A stretch of 64,000 nucleotides of DNA from positions 1,054,001 to 1,118,000 of the forward strand of contig NZ_CP053896.1 of the NCBI RefSeq assembly GCF_013255915.1, given 5' to 3'. Origin of the DNA: Providencia rettgeri (GTDB lineage: Bacteria > Pseudomonadota > Gammaproteobacteria > Enterobacterales > Enterobacteriaceae). A model generated the notes under the pieces. It saw nothing but the letters and a program-made list of their open reading frames with translations, was not told the DNA's origin and made no database searches. Shown one piece after another: positions 25,384 through 37,007 of this stretch (positions are counted from its first letter, which is position 1; each line of letters begins with the position of its first letter). A program made the position numbers and the translations under genes.

Positions 25384-25452
25384 ATAATTCAATCTGCAGC
25401 GTTGTTGGCTACGCGCACTCGCACTAGTCACATACTGGTGTATGCTCCTAGC
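25384..25452. repeat. Palindromic repeat, copy 2 (right arm missing)
   Basis: Nearly identical to the left two thirds of copy 1, through the central hairpin, then breaks off at GCTCCTAGC, so the right arm is lost. Confidence 0.85.
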
Positions 25453-25464
25453 TTTATACTCGTC

Positions 25465-25571
25465 ATACTTCAATCTGCAGCGTTGTTGGCTACGCGCATT
25501 CGCACTAGTCGCATACTGGTGTATGCTCCTAGCGACTCATTTACTTGCCGCCTAGCTGCAACTTGAATTAT
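25465..25571. repeat. 107-nt imperfect palindrome, copy 3
   Basis: Full-length copy from ATACTTCAA to TTGAATTAT with the same central hairpin. Differences from copy 1 include paired changes in the arms. Confidence 0.85.
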
Positions 25572-25589
25572 TTAGAGTATTGATTGGTT

Positions 25590-25615
25590 ATACTTCAAAT
25601 GGCAACTCGAATTAT
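25590..25615. repeat. Palindromic repeat, copy 4 (arms only)
   Basis: ATACTTCAA and TCGAATTAT separated by only 8 nt; looks like a copy with its interior deleted. The rest of the gap to cysG (25616-25921) is AT-rich and should hold the cysG promoter; nothing else seen. Confidence 0.6.
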
Positions 25616-25921
25616 TTAGGGTATTAAATATAAGTAAATAATAACTGAATAAATAAAATATTTGTTTAATTACAAAGGAATGCCTTTTGTTAAAAATAAG
25701 TATTTCTTATTTTTTGTTTTTCTCATAATTATTAGAAGTTTGCGTTAAGTCTTGTATTTTTGTTCGGTATTGGCTGGTTTTTAGTGTTTTTGTGCAAGAG
25801 CTCAGGCTTATGCTTTTAAGTTACAAGAAAGAGCTTTTTGTCATTTCAAACCTGTTGATTGAAGCCATATAGTCAATTGTCTATTTCTTATAATAAGTTT
25901 ATATAACGATGGGTGAGCAAG

Positions 25922-27334
25922 ATGGATTATTTACCATTATTTGTCGATGTCCGCACGCGAAAGGTCGTGTTAATTGGCGGCGGTGTGGTCGCAGCACGAA
26001 AAGCAGAATTGCTAATAAAAGCACAAGCTGACTTAGTGGTCATCTCACCGACGTTATGTACACAGTTACAAGCTGAACACCAACAAAATAAATTTGTTTG
26101 GTTAGCTGAAGATTACCAATCCATTCATTTAGATGATGCTTTTTTAGTTATCGCAGCAACAGATGATGCATTACTGAATGAAACGGTTTTCTATGACGCC
26201 AATGAACGAAAAATATTTGTTAACGTGGTTGATGACCAACCATTATGTTCATTTATTGTGCCTTCTATTATCGATCGCTCGCCAGTGATTGTGGCGATCT
26301 CTTCAGGGGGGACTGCGCCTGTATTAGCACGTTTACTCAGAGAAAAATTGGAAACGATGTTGCCAACTTCTTTGGGGGAAATGGCGGAAATAGCTGGCCG
26401 CTGGCGTCATAAAGTCAAAGAAACGCTAACTAATATGCGTGAAAGAAAACGTTTTTGGGAAAAAAGTTTCAGTGGTCGTTTTGCCTCTTTAGTAGAAAAA
26501 GGGCAGTTCAGTGAAGCGGAACAACAATTGGAACGTCAATTGTATGAGCCTGATAACCATGGCGAATTAACCTTAGTCGGTGCTGGGCCGGGTGATGCAG
26601 GGTTGCTCACATTAAAAGGGTTGCGAGTTTTACAAAGTGCAGAAGTGGTTTTGTATGACCATCTGGTGAGTGAGGAAATCCTCGAGTTGGTTCGTCGCGA
26701 CGCTGACAAGATTTGTGTTGGGAAACGCGCAGGAAATCACAGTGTTTCCCAAGAAGAAACCAATGCTTTAATCGTGAAATTTGCTCAACAAGGTAAAAAA
26801 GTGGTGCGCCTTAAAGGTGGTGATCCTTTTGTTTTCGGGCGAGGAGGGGAAGAGCTACAAGTGGCGGCGCAAGCGGGGATCCCATTTCAAGTGGTTCCGG
26901 GTGTGACTGCAGCAATTGGTGCAGCCGCTTACGCAGGAGTTCCGCTGACTCACCGTGAACATTCACAAAGCATTACGTTTATTACGGGTCATTGCCGTGA
27001 AAATGGGATGGAACTTGATTGGCAGGCACTTGCTCGAGGAAACCAAACCTTAGCTATCTATATGGGGACCGTGAAGGCCGCGAAAATCAGCGAACAATTG
27101 ATTCAATTTGGTCGTGCTGAAAATACCCCTGTAGCGGTTATCGGCTGTGGTACAAGGCGTGAACAAAAAGTAGTAACCGGAAAACTCGATGAACTTGAAG
27201 TTTTAGCACAGCAGGCACCAGCTCCTGCTTTGATAGTGGTTGGTGAAGTCGCTGCATTACACCAACAACTCGCATGGTTTGGTTCTCAAACTGAAGATAT
27301 AAGATGGCGCAGTGCCGTATTGGAACTGGCTTAA
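25922..27334 (+). CDS. cysG: Siroheme synthase CysG (trifunctional)
   Basis: 470-aa enzyme. The N-terminal part (about 1-210) is the NAD-dependent precorrin-2 dehydrogenase/ferrochelatase ([33 protein letters not shown]), and the C-terminal part is the SAM uroporphyrinogen III methyltransferase ([35 protein letters not shown]). It makes siroheme for CysI. A GTG three codons upstream is possible, but ATG gives the E. coli start (MDxLPxF) and has GGGTGAG before it. It opens a cysG-cysDNC operon, unlike E. coli where cysG follows nirBDC. Confidence 0.96.
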   Translation: MDYLPLFVDVRTRKVVLIGGGVVAARKAELLIKAQADLVVISPTLCTQLQAEHQQNKFVWLAEDYQSIHLDDAFLVIAATDDALLNETVFYDANERKIFVNVVDDQPLCSFIVPSIIDRSPVIVAISSGGTAPVLARLLREKLETMLPTSLGEMAEIAGRWRHKVKETLTNMRERKRFWEKSFSGRFASLVEKGQFSEAEQQLERQLYEPDNHGELTLVGAGPGDAGLLTLKGLRVLQSAEVVLYDHLVSEEILELVRRDADKICVGKRAGNHSVSQEETNALIVKFAQQGKKVVRLKGGDPFVFGRGGEELQVAAQAGIPFQVVPGVTAAIGAAAYAGVPLTHREHSQSITFITGHCRENGMELDWQALARGNQTLAIYMGTVKAAKISEQLIQFGRAENTPVAVIGCGTRREQKVVTGKLDELEVLAQQAPAPALIVVGEVAALHQQLAWFGSQTEDIRWRSAVLELA

Positions 27335-27347
27335 GTAAGGGGCTATC

Positions 27348-28256
27348 GTGAACGACAAAAAATTGACTCATTTACAGCAGTTAGAGGCAGAAAGTATTCA
27401 TATCATTCGTGAAGTTGCCGCCGAATTTGCTAACCCAGTCATGCTGTACTCTATTGGTAAAGATTCTTCCGTGATGCTGCATTTAGCACGCAAGGCATTT
27501 TATCCGGGAAAACTACCATTTCCTCTTTTACATGTTGATACAGGCTGGAAATTTCGTGAAATGTACGAGTTTCGCGATGCAACTGTAGAAAAATACGGCT
27601 TTGAGCTACTTGTTTATCGTAATCCTGAAGGGGAAAAATTAGGGATTAACCCGTTTGTGCACGGCAGCGCTAAGCACACAGATATTATGAAAACCGAGGG
27701 CTTAAAGCAGGCTTTAGATAAGTACGGTTTTGATGCTGCATTTGGTGGTGCTCGTCGTGATGAAGAGAAATCACGTGCCAAAGAACGGATCTACTCTTTC
27801 CGTGACCGATCTCATCGTTGGGATCCTAAAAACCAACGGCCTGAGTTGTGGCATAACTATAATGGACAGATCAATAAAGGGGAAAGTATTCGAGTTTTCC
27901 CGTTATCAAATTGGACTGAGCTCGATATCTGGCAATATATCTATTTGGAAAATATCGATATTGTTCCCCTGTATTTTGCAAAAGAGCGGCCGGTTATTCA
28001 GCGGGACGGCACTTTGTTAATGGTGGATGATAACCGTATTGACTTACAAGCTGGTGAAGTCATTAGTCAGCAAAAAGTGCGTTTTAGAACATTAGGTTGT
28101 TGGCCACTGACCGGAGCTGTGCCATCAGAAGCACAAACGCTGCCTGAGATTATAGAAGAAATGTTGATTTCCACAACGAGTGAGCGGCAGGGGCGGCTGA
28201 TTGATAGCGACCAATCCGCTTCTATGGAGTTGAAAAAGCGCCAAGGTTATTTTTAG
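27348..28256 (+). CDS. cysD: Sulfate adenylyltransferase small subunit CysD
   Basis: 302-aa ATP sulfurylase catalytic subunit, forming APS from sulfate and ATP together with the GTPase CysN. The PP-loop motif [20 protein letters not shown] is present, and the protein ends ELKKRQGYF as in E. coli. The start is GTG with AAGGGG upstream; the protein aligns from its first residues. It lies 13 nt after cysG and 36 nt before cysN. Confidence 0.98.
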   Translation: MNDKKLTHLQQLEAESIHIIREVAAEFANPVMLYSIGKDSSVMLHLARKAFYPGKLPFPLLHVDTGWKFREMYEFRDATVEKYGFELLVYRNPEGEKLGINPFVHGSAKHTDIMKTEGLKQALDKYGFDAAFGGARRDEEKSRAKERIYSFRDRSHRWDPKNQRPELWHNYNGQINKGESIRVFPLSNWTELDIWQYIYLENIDIVPLYFAKERPVIQRDGTLLMVDDNRIDLQAGEVISQQKVRFRTLGCWPLTGAVPSEAQTLPEIIEEMLISTTSERQGRLIDSDQSASMELKKRQGYF

Positions 28257-28292
28257 TGGGCAAGGTGAATACGCAAAGTCAGGAGAAAAATC

Positions 28293-29735
28293 ATGGCACA
28301 AGCCGTTTATAATGAATCAATCGCTCATCAAATCGAACAGCAAGGTGGGGTAGAACCTTACTTATTGGCGCAGCAACAAAAAGGATTATTGCGTTTTTTA
28401 ACCTGTGGGAATGTGGATGATGGTAAAAGTACCTTAATCGGCCGTTTACTGCATGATACCCGCCAAATATACCAAGATCAGCTGTCAACTTTGCAAAGTG
28501 ACAGTAAGCGGATAGGGACTCAAGGGGAAAAGCTTGACCTTGCTTTGCTGGTGGATGGCCTTGCTGCTGAACGTGAGCAGGGGATCACAATCGATGTGGC
28601 TTATCGTTATTTTTCAACAGAAAAACGCAAATTTATTATTGCGGACACCCCCGGTCACGAACAATATACGCGCAATATGGCGACAGGGGCATCAACTTGC
28701 TCACTTTCTATTTTGTTGATCGATGCTCGAAAAGGGGTACAGGAGCAAACACGTCGACATAGTTTTATTAGTACATTGCTTGGGATTCGCCATCTTATTG
28801 TTGCCGTCAATAAAATGGATCTGGTGGATTACAGTGAAGCCATTTTTGAAAAAATAAAACAAGATTACCAAAAGTTTGCGATGGAATTGCCTGTGGATTT
28901 AAAGGTATGGTTTGTACCTATCTCTGCCCTAGATGGCGATAACATTGTAAATTCAAGTGATAATTTTAAATGGTATCAAGGCGATACGCTATTATCGATA
29001 TTGGAAAATGTTCAAGTGGAACAAAAAGCCTCGGAGCAAGCTTTGCGTTTCCCTGTGCAATATGTGAACCGCCCAAATTTGGACTTTCGCGGATACAGCG
29101 GGACATTATCATCAGGTGTCGTGGAAGTGGGGCAAAAGGTTAAAGTGTTGCCCTCTGGCGCCATCTCAGCAATCAAAGAAATTGTGACATTTTCAGGGTT
29201 ACAAGATTTCGCTGTGCCGGGGGAAGCAATTACATTAGTGCTTGAGGATGAAATTGATATCAGTCGTGGCGACTTAATTGTTGCACAAGATGAAACCTTA
29301 CAAAGCACACAGCATGCATCTGTTGATGTCGTGTGGATGTCTGAGCAGCCGTTAGTTCAAGGCCAACAACTTGATATTAAAATTGCGGGAAAACGCAGTC
29401 GGGCAAAAGTAGAAAATATTCAATATCAAGTAGATATCAATAATTTAACGCAGAAAGTGGCGACAGAGCTACCATTGAATGGTATTGGTTTAGTCGAATT
29501 TTCCTTTGATGAACCATTGTTACTGGAAAACTATCAACGCAATGCAGACACTGGCGGAATGATTTTTATTGATAGATTAACAAATGTGACCGTCGGAGCG
29601 GGTTTAGTCCGCGAAACACAAGCCCCTGTCTTTGAAAAAAATAGTAATTTTAGTGAATTTGAAATAGAGCTAAACAAATTAGTCCGCCGCCATTTCCCAC
29701 ATTGGGGTGCACGTGATGTTTTAGGTGGGAAATAA
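28293..29735 (+). CDS. cysN: Sulfate adenylyltransferase large subunit CysN
   Basis: 480-aa EF-Tu-like GTPase that drives ATP sulfurylase. G1 is [10 protein letters not shown]3 is [13 protein letters not shown]4 is NKMD. Beta-barrel domains II and III follow. The length is similar to E. coli CysN and there is no fused APS kinase domain; that activity is the separate cysC, 5 nt downstream. Confidence 0.98.
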   Translation: MAQAVYNESIAHQIEQQGGVEPYLLAQQQKGLLRFLTCGNVDDGKSTLIGRLLHDTRQIYQDQLSTLQSDSKRIGTQGEKLDLALLVDGLAAEREQGITIDVAYRYFSTEKRKFIIADTPGHEQYTRNMATGASTCSLSILLIDARKGVQEQTRRHSFISTLLGIRHLIVAVNKMDLVDYSEAIFEKIKQDYQKFAMELPVDLKVWFVPISALDGDNIVNSSDNFKWYQGDTLLSILENVQVEQKASEQALRFPVQYVNRPNLDFRGYSGTLSSGVVEVGQKVKVLPSGAISAIKEIVTFSGLQDFAVPGEAITLVLEDEIDISRGDLIVAQDETLQSTQHASVDVVWMSEQPLVQGQQLDIKIAGKRSRAKVENIQYQVDINNLTQKVATELPLNGIGLVEFSFDEPLLLENYQRNADTGGMIFIDRLTNVTVGAGLVRETQAPVFEKNSNFSEFEIELNKLVRRHFPHWGARDVLGGK

Positions 29736-29740
29736 TACGG

Positions 29741-30349
29741 ATGACAAAAGAAAACCATATTGTTTGGCACCAACACGCGGTAACTCGCCAATTACGCGAA
29801 AGTAATAATGGCCATAAAGGTGCTGTGTTGTGGTTCACCGGGTTATCAGGTTCTGGGAAATCAACATTAGCGGGGGCAATAGAGAACCAACTTACGTCCA
29901 TGGGAATGAAAACCTACTTGTTGGATGGCGATAATATTCGCCATGGTTTATGCCGTGATTTAGGATTTAGTGAGGCTGATAGACAAGAAAATATCCGTCG
30001 AGTGGGAGAGGTGGCGAAGTTAATGGTCGATGCGGGGTTAATTGTTGCGACTGCCTTTATCTCACCTTTCCAATCGGATAGACAGAAAGTGCGTGACTTG
30101 TTTGAACCCGAGCAATTTTTTGAGTTGTATGTGGATACCCCCGTAAATGTTTGTGAACAGAGAGACCCTAAGGGGTTATATCAACAAGCACGAGAAGGGA
30201 AAATAAAACAATTTACTGGGATTGATTCCCCTTATGAAGTACCACAACATCCTGAGCTGCATCTGGATGGTCAACAACCTATTTCGGATTCTCTTTCCCA
30301 AATCATTGCGCTTTTATTGCGCAATCATGTCATTCAGCTAGATTATTAA
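29741..30349 (+). CDS. cysC: Adenylylsulfate kinase CysC
   Basis: 202-aa kinase phosphorylating APS to PAPS, the substrate of CysH. Walker A is GLSGSGKST (about residues 35-43), followed by [18 protein letters not shown] and the lid region with [11 protein letters not shown]. It is the last gene of cysG-cysDNC and is followed by a terminator. Confidence 0.98.
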   Translation: MTKENHIVWHQHAVTRQLRESNNGHKGAVLWFTGLSGSGKSTLAGAIENQLTSMGMKTYLLDGDNIRHGLCRDLGFSEADRQENIRRVGEVAKLMVDAGLIVATAFISPFQSDRQKVRDLFEPEQFFELYVDTPVNVCEQRDPKGLYQQAREGKIKQFTGIDSPYEVPQHPELHLDGQQPISDSLSQIIALLLRNHVIQLDY

Positions 30350-30356
30350 TACAGCT

Positions 30357-30403
30357 AAAATACCTCCTTTATTTTATTCGATGGTAAAATAAGGCGGTAT
30401 TTT
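30357..30403 (+). terminator. Terminator of cysG-cysDNC
   Basis: Long stem AAAATACC-T-CCTTTATTTTA with its near complement and an 8-nt loop, ending in TTTT, just after cysC. Confidence 0.85.
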
Positions 30404-30509
30404 GCGTATTCAAACCCGACTTAATCTGACTTTTTATCACAATTTCAGTATCACAGTAGCGTCAATCGTTGAGTTATGGGATGATTAGCAAATCATTTCA
30501 GGGGGCAAG

Positions 30510-30797
30510 ATGGGTAAATTAACGCTACTATTAATTGCGATATTAGCTTGGTTACAGTATTCCTTATGGTTAGGCAAAAATGGCATACACGACTACGTAC
30601 AAGTCAAAGATGATGTCGCCGCTCAGGAAATTGTAAATTCGCGTTTAAAAATGCGTAATGAACAGCTATTCGCTGAAATCAACGACTTAAATGATGGCCA
30701 AGATGCGATTGAAGAACGAGCTCGAACTGAGCTTGGGATGATCAAACCAGGGGAATCATTTTATCGGATGGTTAAAGAAAGTAATAACCAGAAATAG
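30510..30797 (+). CDS. ftsB: Cell division protein FtsB
   Basis: 95-aa bitopic divisome protein working with FtsL and FtsQ. One N-terminal membrane segment (about residues 4-21, [19 protein letters not shown]) is followed by a coiled coil (30-65) and the C-terminal [13 protein letters not shown] typical of FtsB. GGGGG site upstream. It starts the ftsB-ispD-ispF-truD-surE-pcm run that is conserved in Enterobacterales. Confidence 0.95.
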   Translation: MGKLTLLLIAILAWLQYSLWLGKNGIHDYVQVKDDVAAQEIVNSRLKMRNEQLFAEINDLNDGQDAIEERARTELGMIKPGESFYRMVKESNNQK

Positions 30798-30864
30798 ACA
30801 TAATAAAATGATGTCAAAATAGTATACCCATTAGCCTGATAATTTCTGATGTAAGAATTCAACA

Positions 30865-31602
30865 ATGACAAATCCAAATCATGCCCCAGAAAACAATCTC
30901 CCTCAAATTGTTGCACTGATTCCTGCTGCTGGGGTAGGTAGCCGTATGAATGCCGAGTGCCCAAAACAATATTTGCAGGTTGCAGGTAAAACGATCATTG
31001 AACATACCATAAGCGCATTGCTCGAAAATGATAAAGTGCAAGAGATTGTGGTTGCTTTGAGTGCAGAAGACGATTATTTTCAGCAGCTTGCAATTTCTAA
31101 TGACCCACGAGTAACGACGGTTATTGGTGGCAAAGAACGTGCTGATTCAGTATTAGCAGGTCTGGATTTTTTAATCACTAACCCCAATTTTTCAGATTGC
31201 TGGGTATTAGTGCATGATGCGGCGCGTCCCTGCCTCCATCAATCAGATTTAAATGAAATTATTCAATTAGCAGCGGAAAAAAATTGTTGTGGTGGGATCC
31301 TCGCAGCCCCCGTACGCGACACCATGAAACGCAGCTCAATAGCGAGTCAATTAATTGACCACACTGTTGAACGTGAAGCGTTATGGCATGCGCTCACACC
31401 ACAATTTTTTCCGTTAACATTATTACGGGACTGTCTAAGTAAGGCCTTGAAAGAAAACGCTGTGATCACAGATGAAGCTTCTGCGCTAGAGTATTGCGGC
31501 CACCAACCAGTGTTAGTTGCTGGCCGCGCTGATAATTTAAAAGTGACGCGCCCAGAAGACCTCACTTTAGCGGAATTTTATCTTTCAAGAATGAACAATT
31601 AA
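30865..31602 (+). CDS. ispD: 2-C-methyl-D-erythritol 4-phosphate cytidylyltransferase IspD
   Basis: 245-aa enzyme of the MEP isoprenoid pathway joining CTP to methylerythritol phosphate. The CTP-binding loop is [19 protein letters not shown], with [18 protein letters not shown] and DEASALEY motifs further on. Only 9 nt separate it from ispF. Confidence 0.97.
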   Translation: MTNPNHAPENNLPQIVALIPAAGVGSRMNAECPKQYLQVAGKTIIEHTISALLENDKVQEIVVALSAEDDYFQQLAISNDPRVTTVIGGKERADSVLAGLDFLITNPNFSDCWVLVHDAARPCLHQSDLNEIIQLAAEKNCCGGILAAPVRDTMKRSSIASQLIDHTVEREALWHALTPQFFPLTLLRDCLSKALKENAVITDEASALEYCGHQPVLVAGRADNLKVTRPEDLTLAEFYLSRMNN

Positions 31603-31611
31603 GGAAAAAAA

Positions 31612-32124
31612 ATGAGAATCGGACACGGTTTTGACGTACACAAATTTGGTGGCGAAGGCCCTATTATCATTGGTGGTGTGCGTATCCCTTATGAACAAGG
31701 TTTGCTCGCGCACTCTGACGGTGATGTGGTATTGCATGCGTTAACTGATGCAATTCTCGGCGCTGCTGCATTAGGGGATATTGGTAAATTATTCCCTGAT
31801 ACTGACCCAGCATATAAAGGGGCGGATAGCCGAGTCTTATTGAGAGACGCGTTTTGCCATGTGCGTGCCAAAGGGTATCGCATTGGTAACATTGATATTA
31901 CCATCATGGCACAGGCACCAAAAATGTTGCCACATATCGCGCAAATGCGTGTGAATATTGCCGAAGACCTTGAGTGCCACATGGATGATGTCAATGCGAA
32001 AGCGACCACAACCGAGCAATTAGGTTTTGTGGGGCGTAAAGAAGGCATTGCCTGTGCTGCAGTTGTTCTTTTAATAAAAGATAATAGTAATGAAAGTAAT
32101 GAATGTTCAGTACCTGCATGGTAA
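31612..32124 (+). CDS. ispF: 2-C-methyl-D-erythritol 2,4-cyclodiphosphate synthase IspF
   Basis: 170-aa zinc enzyme closing the cyclodiphosphate ring in the MEP pathway. Metal ligands lie in [10 protein letters not shown] (Asp8, His10) and [13 protein letters not shown] (His42). [16 protein letters not shown] is the usual end of the domain. It is about ten residues longer than E. coli IspF, and this C-terminal tail overlaps truD by 35 nt. Confidence 0.97.
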   Translation: MRIGHGFDVHKFGGEGPIIIGGVRIPYEQGLLAHSDGDVVLHALTDAILGAAALGDIGKLFPDTDPAYKGADSRVLLRDAFCHVRAKGYRIGNIDITIMAQAPKMLPHIAQMRVNIAEDLECHMDDVNAKATTTEQLGFVGRKEGIACAAVVLLIKDNSNESNECSVPAW

Positions 32125-33148
32125 GCCATTGTCTTCTGGCACATTAAAAAGTGTCCCAGAAGATTTTATCGTCAAAGAAGATTTAGGCTTTGAGCTAGAT
32201 GGCGAAGGCGAACATGTTATGGTTCGTGTGGAAAAAACAGGCTGCAATACGGTGTTTGTTGCTGAACAACTAGCAAAATTTGCTAAAATTTCAGCGAGAG
32301 CGGTCAGTTACGCAGGTTTAAAAGATAGGCATGCAGTAACGGAGCAGTGGTTTTGCCTGCAAATGCCAGGTAAAGAAACACCTGTTTTTTCGACTTGGCA
32401 ACTCGAATGCTGCCGAATACTGGCTGTCACTCGGCAAAAACGCAAATTACGTATTGGTTCCTTGAAAGGAAACCAGTTCGAAATAACCTTGCGTGATATT
32501 TCAGATGCAAAAGACGTTGAGCAACGTTTACAGAAAGTTGCATTATCAGGGGTGCCTAATTACTTCGGTGAACAACGTTTTGGGCGCGATGGGCAAAATT
32601 TAACGCAAGCGTTGCGTTGGGCAAACCAAGAAATCAACGTACGTGAACGCAACAAGCGTAGTTTTTATCTTTCTGCTGCACGTAGTGCAATGTTTAATCA
32701 TGTGGCAAGTGAACGTATTGCAAATAATACCGCTCAACACGTAATGTTGGGTGATGCGCTGCAATTAACCGGCAGAGGAAGTTGGTTTGTCGCGACACAA
32801 GATGAATTTGCTACATTGCAACCTCGCTTGGAGTCCAATGAATTAAGTATTACTGCCCCATTACCAGGTGATGGGGAATTGGGTACTCAGGATGAAGCAC
32901 TGGCATTTGAAACCCAGCGTTTAGAGGATTATCAACCCTTTATCTCTTTAATGCAGCGCGAACGAGTTTCTTCAGCTAGACGGGCGGTAGTTGTTAAACC
33001 ACAAAATTTACAGTGGGAATGGTTGGATGACTCGACGGTAAAACTGAATTTTTTCTTAAACTCGGGTTGTTTTGCAACCAGTGTTGTGAGAGAAATTATT
33101 AATCAAAATGGGCAGGATAATGTCGATGCTAAAGATTTTATTGAGTAA
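32090..33148 (+). CDS. truD: tRNA pseudouridine(13) synthase TruD
   Basis: 352-aa synthase for Psi13 in tRNA-Glu. The catalytic aspartate is in [13 protein letters not shown], and [15 protein letters not shown] is the other family block. The start may be this ATG or one 9 nt downstream; neither has a strong ribosome-binding site, consistent with coupling to ispF translation. Its 3' end overlaps surE by 23 nt. Confidence 0.95.
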   Translation: MKVMNVQYLHGKPLSSGTLKSVPEDFIVKEDLGFELDGEGEHVMVRVEKTGCNTVFVAEQLAKFAKISARAVSYAGLKDRHAVTEQWFCLQMPGKETPVFSTWQLECCRILAVTRQKRKLRIGSLKGNQFEITLRDISDAKDVEQRLQKVALSGVPNYFGEQRFGRDGQNLTQALRWANQEINVRERNKRSFYLSAARSAMFNHVASERIANNTAQHVMLGDALQLTGRGSWFVATQDEFATLQPRLESNELSITAPLPGDGELGTQDEALAFETQRLEDYQPFISLMQRERVSSARRAVVVKPQNLQWEWLDDSTVKLNFFLNSGCFATSVVREIINQNGQDNVDAKDFIE

Positions 33149-33887
33149 TGACGATGGGGTAAATGCGCCGGGGATTCAAACCCTTGCGGCTGCGCTACGC
33201 CAATATTATCATGTTCAAGTGATTGCGCCTGACCGCAATCGGAGTGGGGCTTCGAACGCATTAACATTAGATAAACCACTTAAAATTCAGACGCTAAGTA
33301 ATGGTGACCTTGCTGTACAAGAAGGCACACCGACAGATTGCGTCTATATTGGCGTGAATAAAGTGGTACGTCCACGCCCTGATATTGTTGTATCTGGTAT
33401 CAACTGTGGCCCTAATTTAGGGGATGATGTTATTTACTCAGGCACGGTTGCAGCGGCAACGGAAGGCCGCCACTTAGGTTTACCTTCAATTGCGGTATCG
33501 CTAGATGGCGAAACGCATTACGAAAGTGCCGCTAAAGTGACATGCGATATTTTAGCGCTCTTACAGAAGAACCCATTGCGAGCAGGCAATATTTTAAATA
33601 TAAATGTACCTGATATCCCGTACGAAGAGATTAAGGGTATCAAAGTCACTCGTTGTGGCAGCCGTCACGCCGCCTCTGAGGTGTATAGTTTAGAAGACCC
33701 GAAAGGGAATACACTGTATTGGTTAGGGCCTGTTGGTGAAATTCGTGATGCCAGCCCTGGAACGGATTTTGAAGCTGTGCAAAATGGCTATGTTTCCATC
33801 ACCCCATTACAAGTTGATCTAACCGCTTATAAAGCACATTCATTAGTAGAAGAGTGGCTCGAAAAATCAGGAGTGTCAGTAAAATGA
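33126..33887 (+). CDS. surE: 5'/3'-nucleotidase SurE
   Basis: 253-aa metal-dependent nucleotidase, the same length as in E. coli. The metal site is at the N-terminus ([13 protein letters not shown]), and [10 protein letters not shown] and [20 protein letters not shown] are diagnostic. Two upstream in-frame ATGs exist, but ATG 33126 gives the family start. Overlaps truD and, by 4 nt (ATGA), pcm. Confidence 0.96.
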   Translation: MLKILLSNDDGVNAPGIQTLAAALRQYYHVQVIAPDRNRSGASNALTLDKPLKIQTLSNGDLAVQEGTPTDCVYIGVNKVVRPRPDIVVSGINCGPNLGDDVIYSGTVAAATEGRHLGLPSIAVSLDGETHYESAAKVTCDILALLQKNPLRAGNILNINVPDIPYEEIKGIKVTRCGSRHAASEVYSLEDPKGNTLYWLGPVGEIRDASPGTDFEAVQNGYVSITPLQVDLTAYKAHSLVEEWLEKSGVSVK

Positions 33888-34510
33888 AAACAGGGCTCAT
33901 GAAAGAACTTTTGGCTCAATTACGCCAACAGGGAATTCACGATGAGCGCCTATTAGATGCCATTTCACTCGTTCCTCGGGAACGGTTTGTGGATGAAGCG
34001 CTCTCCCATAAAGCCTATGACAATATCCCATTACCTATTGGGCATGGGCAAACTATTTCTCAGCCGTATATTGTTGCTAAAATGACGGCGCTATTGGCTT
34101 TAGCTCCGAATGATCACGTTCTTGAGATAGGGACAGGCTCAGGGTATCAAACAGCAGTATTGGCACACTTAGTTAAACATGTTTTTTCTGTTGAGCGGGT
34201 GAAGAGCTTGCAATGGGCTGCAAAACGGCGTTTGAAACAGCTTGATTTACATAATGTTTCAACGCGTCATGGAGATGGCTGGGAAGGTTGGCAATCTAAA
34301 GGGCCTTTTGATGCTATTATCGTTACTGCGGCACCAACAGAAATACCGGCTCTATTATTAGGGCAATTAAAAGATGGCGGGCGAATGGTTTTACCTGTCG
34401 GTGATAAAGAACAAGCATTGAAGCTAATTACTCGACGTGGTAATGATTACCATACTAATGTTATTGAAAAAGTCCGTTTTGTCCCATTGGTTGCCGGTGA
34501 CCTCCTTTAA
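33884..34510 (+). CDS. pcm: Protein-L-isoaspartate O-methyltransferase Pcm
   Basis: 208-aa SAM methyltransferase that repairs isoaspartyl residues. [14 protein letters not shown] and the SAM motif [18 protein letters not shown] are clear. The ATG within surE's stop (ATGA) gives exactly the E. coli length; an upstream in-frame ATG is not needed. In E. coli, surE, pcm, nlpD and rpoS are also neighbours. Confidence 0.96.
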   Translation: MKTGLMKELLAQLRQQGIHDERLLDAISLVPRERFVDEALSHKAYDNIPLPIGHGQTISQPYIVAKMTALLALAPNDHVLEIGTGSGYQTAVLAHLVKHVFSVERVKSLQWAAKRRLKQLDLHNVSTRHGDGWEGWQSKGPFDAIIVTAAPTEIPALLLGQLKDGGRMVLPVGDKEQALKLITRRGNDYHTNVIEKVRFVPLVAGDLL

Positions 34511-34817
34511 CCTATTTGTAATGGTATTTAATCAAAGTCTGATTATTTTTATAATTGATTTAAATAAAATATCATTGCAAAGGTTCTATTAACCCAAATA
34601 GCAGTAAAACTATTCCAAATATGATATTTTACCCAGCTGAATTTGGGTGAATAGCTTAAAGCGTTAGGTCATACTCTCAAATTGTTATATTTTTAATATA
34701 TTTAACTTGTTCACTATTTTGTATTTCTGCTTTAATAAGTGAAATATTTTATGATAACTCTATTGCTGACATTGTTTTGAATTGTCGCGTCAGATTTTTC
34801 TTCACGGGAGAAGAAGC
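34511..34817. other. Intergenic region pcm-nlpD
   Basis: A 307-nt AT-rich gap with no ORF. It contains a small dyad (CCCAGCTGAATTTGGG, near 34632) and presumably the nlpD promoter. Nothing else seen. Confidence 0.4.
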
Positions 34818-35888
34818 ATGAAAATTGTTAGCCCTATAAGCAGAATTCGATGGGCCGTCATCTTTTCATTTAGCGGAGCGCTATTGGCAGGTTGTTCTAC
34901 ACCGTATCATACAGCGGCACCTATTTCGAGTGTGAATGATAGCCAGTCTAGCCAACAGACGGTGCAAAGGACGACACCGGCCTCGTCATCAAATACGGGT
35001 ATGAGCACGGCAATGCCGTCGTCTCGTCCAAATTTATCAAGTAATACTAACACTCAGCCTGTAAGCCGTAGTTCAGCGCCAGTAACAACTAATGGTGAAG
35101 GGCGCATTGTATACAACCGTGACTATGGCAGTATTCCAAAAGGCAGTTATAGCGGTAATAGTTATACGGTGCAGCGTGGTGACACATTATTCTATATTGC
35201 ATACTTAACCGGTAATGATTTCCGTGAGTTAGCATCGAGAAACAATATTCCAGAACCTTACAGCCTAAATGTAGGGCAGGTTATTAATATTGGTAACACA
35301 AATGTGAACTCGAACACTCAATTAGCGGCAAATTCATCAAATAGTCATCAGCAAGCGGTTGATCTTCGAACAACTAATGAGTATCCTGCAAACAGTGGTG
35401 GTCAAACTTCAGGTAAGATGTTGCCTAATAATAAGAAACCTGCAACGCAAGTTTCAACGACAACAACAACCTCGACAGCAACCGCTTCTACCGCAGTCAG
35501 CAGTACGAATAATTCGTCAATAAAATGGCGTTGGCCAGCTGAAGGGAAAATGATTGAAGGTTTCTCTGATGCTCAAGGCGGGAACAAAGGGGTAGATATA
35601 GCCGGTTCTCGTGGTCAAGCTGTGCTTGCTGCTGCGCCAGGAAAAGTCGTTTACGCAGGTAATGCTTTGCGTGGATACGGAAATCTAATAATTATAAAAC
35701 ATAACGATGACTATCTAAGTGCTTATGCTCACAATGATACGTTACTTGTGCGTGATCAGCAGGATGTCACTGCGGGTCAAAAAATAGCCACTATGGGTAG
35801 TACTGGAACTAGTTCGGTTAGACTACACTTTGAAATTCGTTACAAGGGAAAATCAGTAAACCCGTTGCGCTATTTGCCGCAACGATAA
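34818..35888 (+). CDS. nlpD: Murein hydrolase activator lipoprotein NlpD
   Basis: 356-aa outer-membrane lipoprotein that activates AmiC at the septum. Lipobox LLAGC (Cys about 25), Ser/Thr/Asn-rich linker, a LysM domain ([21 protein letters not shown]), another low-complexity linker and a degenerate LytM/M23 domain ([33 protein letters not shown]). The M23 zinc residues are incomplete, as expected for an activator. ATG 34818 has GGGAGAAG upstream; a longer frame start is unlikely. The main rpoS promoter lies inside nlpD in E. coli. Confidence 0.95.
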   Translation: MKIVSPISRIRWAVIFSFSGALLAGCSTPYHTAAPISSVNDSQSSQQTVQRTTPASSSNTGMSTAMPSSRPNLSSNTNTQPVSRSSAPVTTNGEGRIVYNRDYGSIPKGSYSGNSYTVQRGDTLFYIAYLTGNDFRELASRNNIPEPYSLNVGQVINIGNTNVNSNTQLAANSSNSHQQAVDLRTTNEYPANSGGQTSGKMLPNNKKPATQVSTTTTTSTATASTAVSSTNNSSIKWRWPAEGKMIEGFSDAQGGNKGVDIAGSRGQAVLAAAPGKVVYAGNALRGYGNLIIIKHNDDYLSAYAHNDTLLVRDQQDVTAGQKIATMGSTGTSSVRLHFEIRYKGKSVNPLRYLPQR

Positions 35889-35942
35889 ACTGGGCAGAGT
35901 GCTTTGACATTCTGTCCGCATTATCTAGGGTAGGAGTCACTG

Positions 35943-36929
35943 ATGAGCCAAAGTTCGCTGAAAGTTAACGAGTTATATAATGACCTCGATGAAAGTAATT
36001 TAAATGACACTTTTGACGAGAGTCAGTTTAAAGAAGAGGATCTGGTTACTGAGCTAGATGACGAAATGGATTTACTCCAGAACACAAATCAACGTGTTCT
36101 GGATGCCACTCAAATTTATCTTAGTGAGATTGGGTTCTCACCACTCCTTACAGCAGAAGAAGAAGTTTTCTATGCAAGACGTGCATTGCGTGGAGATATT
36201 GCATCACGACAGCGCATGATAGAAAGCAACCTTCGTCTCGTTGTAAAAATATCACGTCGTTATAATAATCGAGGTCTCGCATTACTCGACTTGATAGAAG
36301 AAGGAAATCTTGGGTTGATTCGTGCGGTTGAAAAGTTTGATCCTGAAAAAGGGTTTCGCTTCTCGACGTATGCAACGTGGTGGATCCGCCAAACGATCGA
36401 GCGCGCGATCATGAATCAAACTCGAACCATTCGTCTTCCTATTCATATCGTTAAAGAACTCAATATTTACCTTCGTACTGCACGTGAATTAGCCCAGAAG
36501 TTGGATCATGAGCCAAGCCCTGAAGAGATCGCTGAGCAGCTAGATAAACCTGTCGAAGATGTCAGTAGGATGTTACGTTTAAATGAACGTATCACATCTG
36601 TTGATACGCCAATTGCAGGGGACTCAGAGAAATCTTTGCTTGAGGTATTGTCTGATGATAATGATTCAGGTCCAGAAAATACAATTCAAGATAATGACTT
36701 AAAAGAGAATATTGTTAAGTGGTTATATGAATTGAACCCAAAACAAAGGGAGGTTTTAGCACGACGTTTTGGGCTTTTAGGCTATGAAGCTGAAACTCTG
36801 GAAGAAGTTGGCCGTGAAATAGGGTTAACAAGAGAACGTGTTCGCCAGATCCAAGTAGAAGGTTTAAAGCGATTAAAAGATATTTTACATGGAGAAGAGC
36901 TGACTCTGGAGTCGCTATTTAATATGTAG
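35943..36929 (+). CDS. rpoS: RNA polymerase sigma factor RpoS
   Basis: 328-aa stationary-phase/general stress sigma factor. Region 1.2-2 contains [21 protein letters not shown] and [19 protein letters not shown], and region 4 has the helix-turn-helix [19 protein letters not shown]. No truncation is seen, which matters because rpoS is often mutated in lab strains. GTAGGAG precedes the start; a terminator follows. Confidence 0.98.
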   Translation: MSQSSLKVNELYNDLDESNLNDTFDESQFKEEDLVTELDDEMDLLQNTNQRVLDATQIYLSEIGFSPLLTAEEEVFYARRALRGDIASRQRMIESNLRLVVKISRRYNNRGLALLDLIEEGNLGLIRAVEKFDPEKGFRFSTYATWWIRQTIERAIMNQTRTIRLPIHIVKELNIYLRTARELAQKLDHEPSPEEIAEQLDKPVEDVSRMLRLNERITSVDTPIAGDSEKSLLEVLSDDNDSGPENTIQDNDLKENIVKWLYELNPKQREVLARRFGLLGYEAETLEEVGREIGLTRERVRQIQVEGLKRLKDILHGEELTLESLFNM

Positions 36930-36947
36930 GATGTTGATTAGATAGTT

Positions 36948-36983
36948 AAAGCCCCTATAAGCTAAGGTTTATAGGGACTTTTT
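36948..36983 (+). terminator. Terminator of rpoS
   Basis: CCCTATAA/TTATAGGG stem extended by AAAG/CTTT with a T run, between the convergent rpoS and miaE. Confidence 0.85.
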
Positions 36984-37007
36984 ATATGTAAATAATAGAG
37001 AACAAGC

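Noticed and set aside
25258-25615. Possible CRISPR array next to cysH
   Set aside because: Units are 107-nt palindromes in only four partly deleted copies, with no 28-37 nt repeats, no spacers of even length and no cas genes.
34818-35888. NlpD as an active zinc endopeptidase
   Set aside because: The M23 domain lacks a full set of zinc ligands, which fits an amidase activator.
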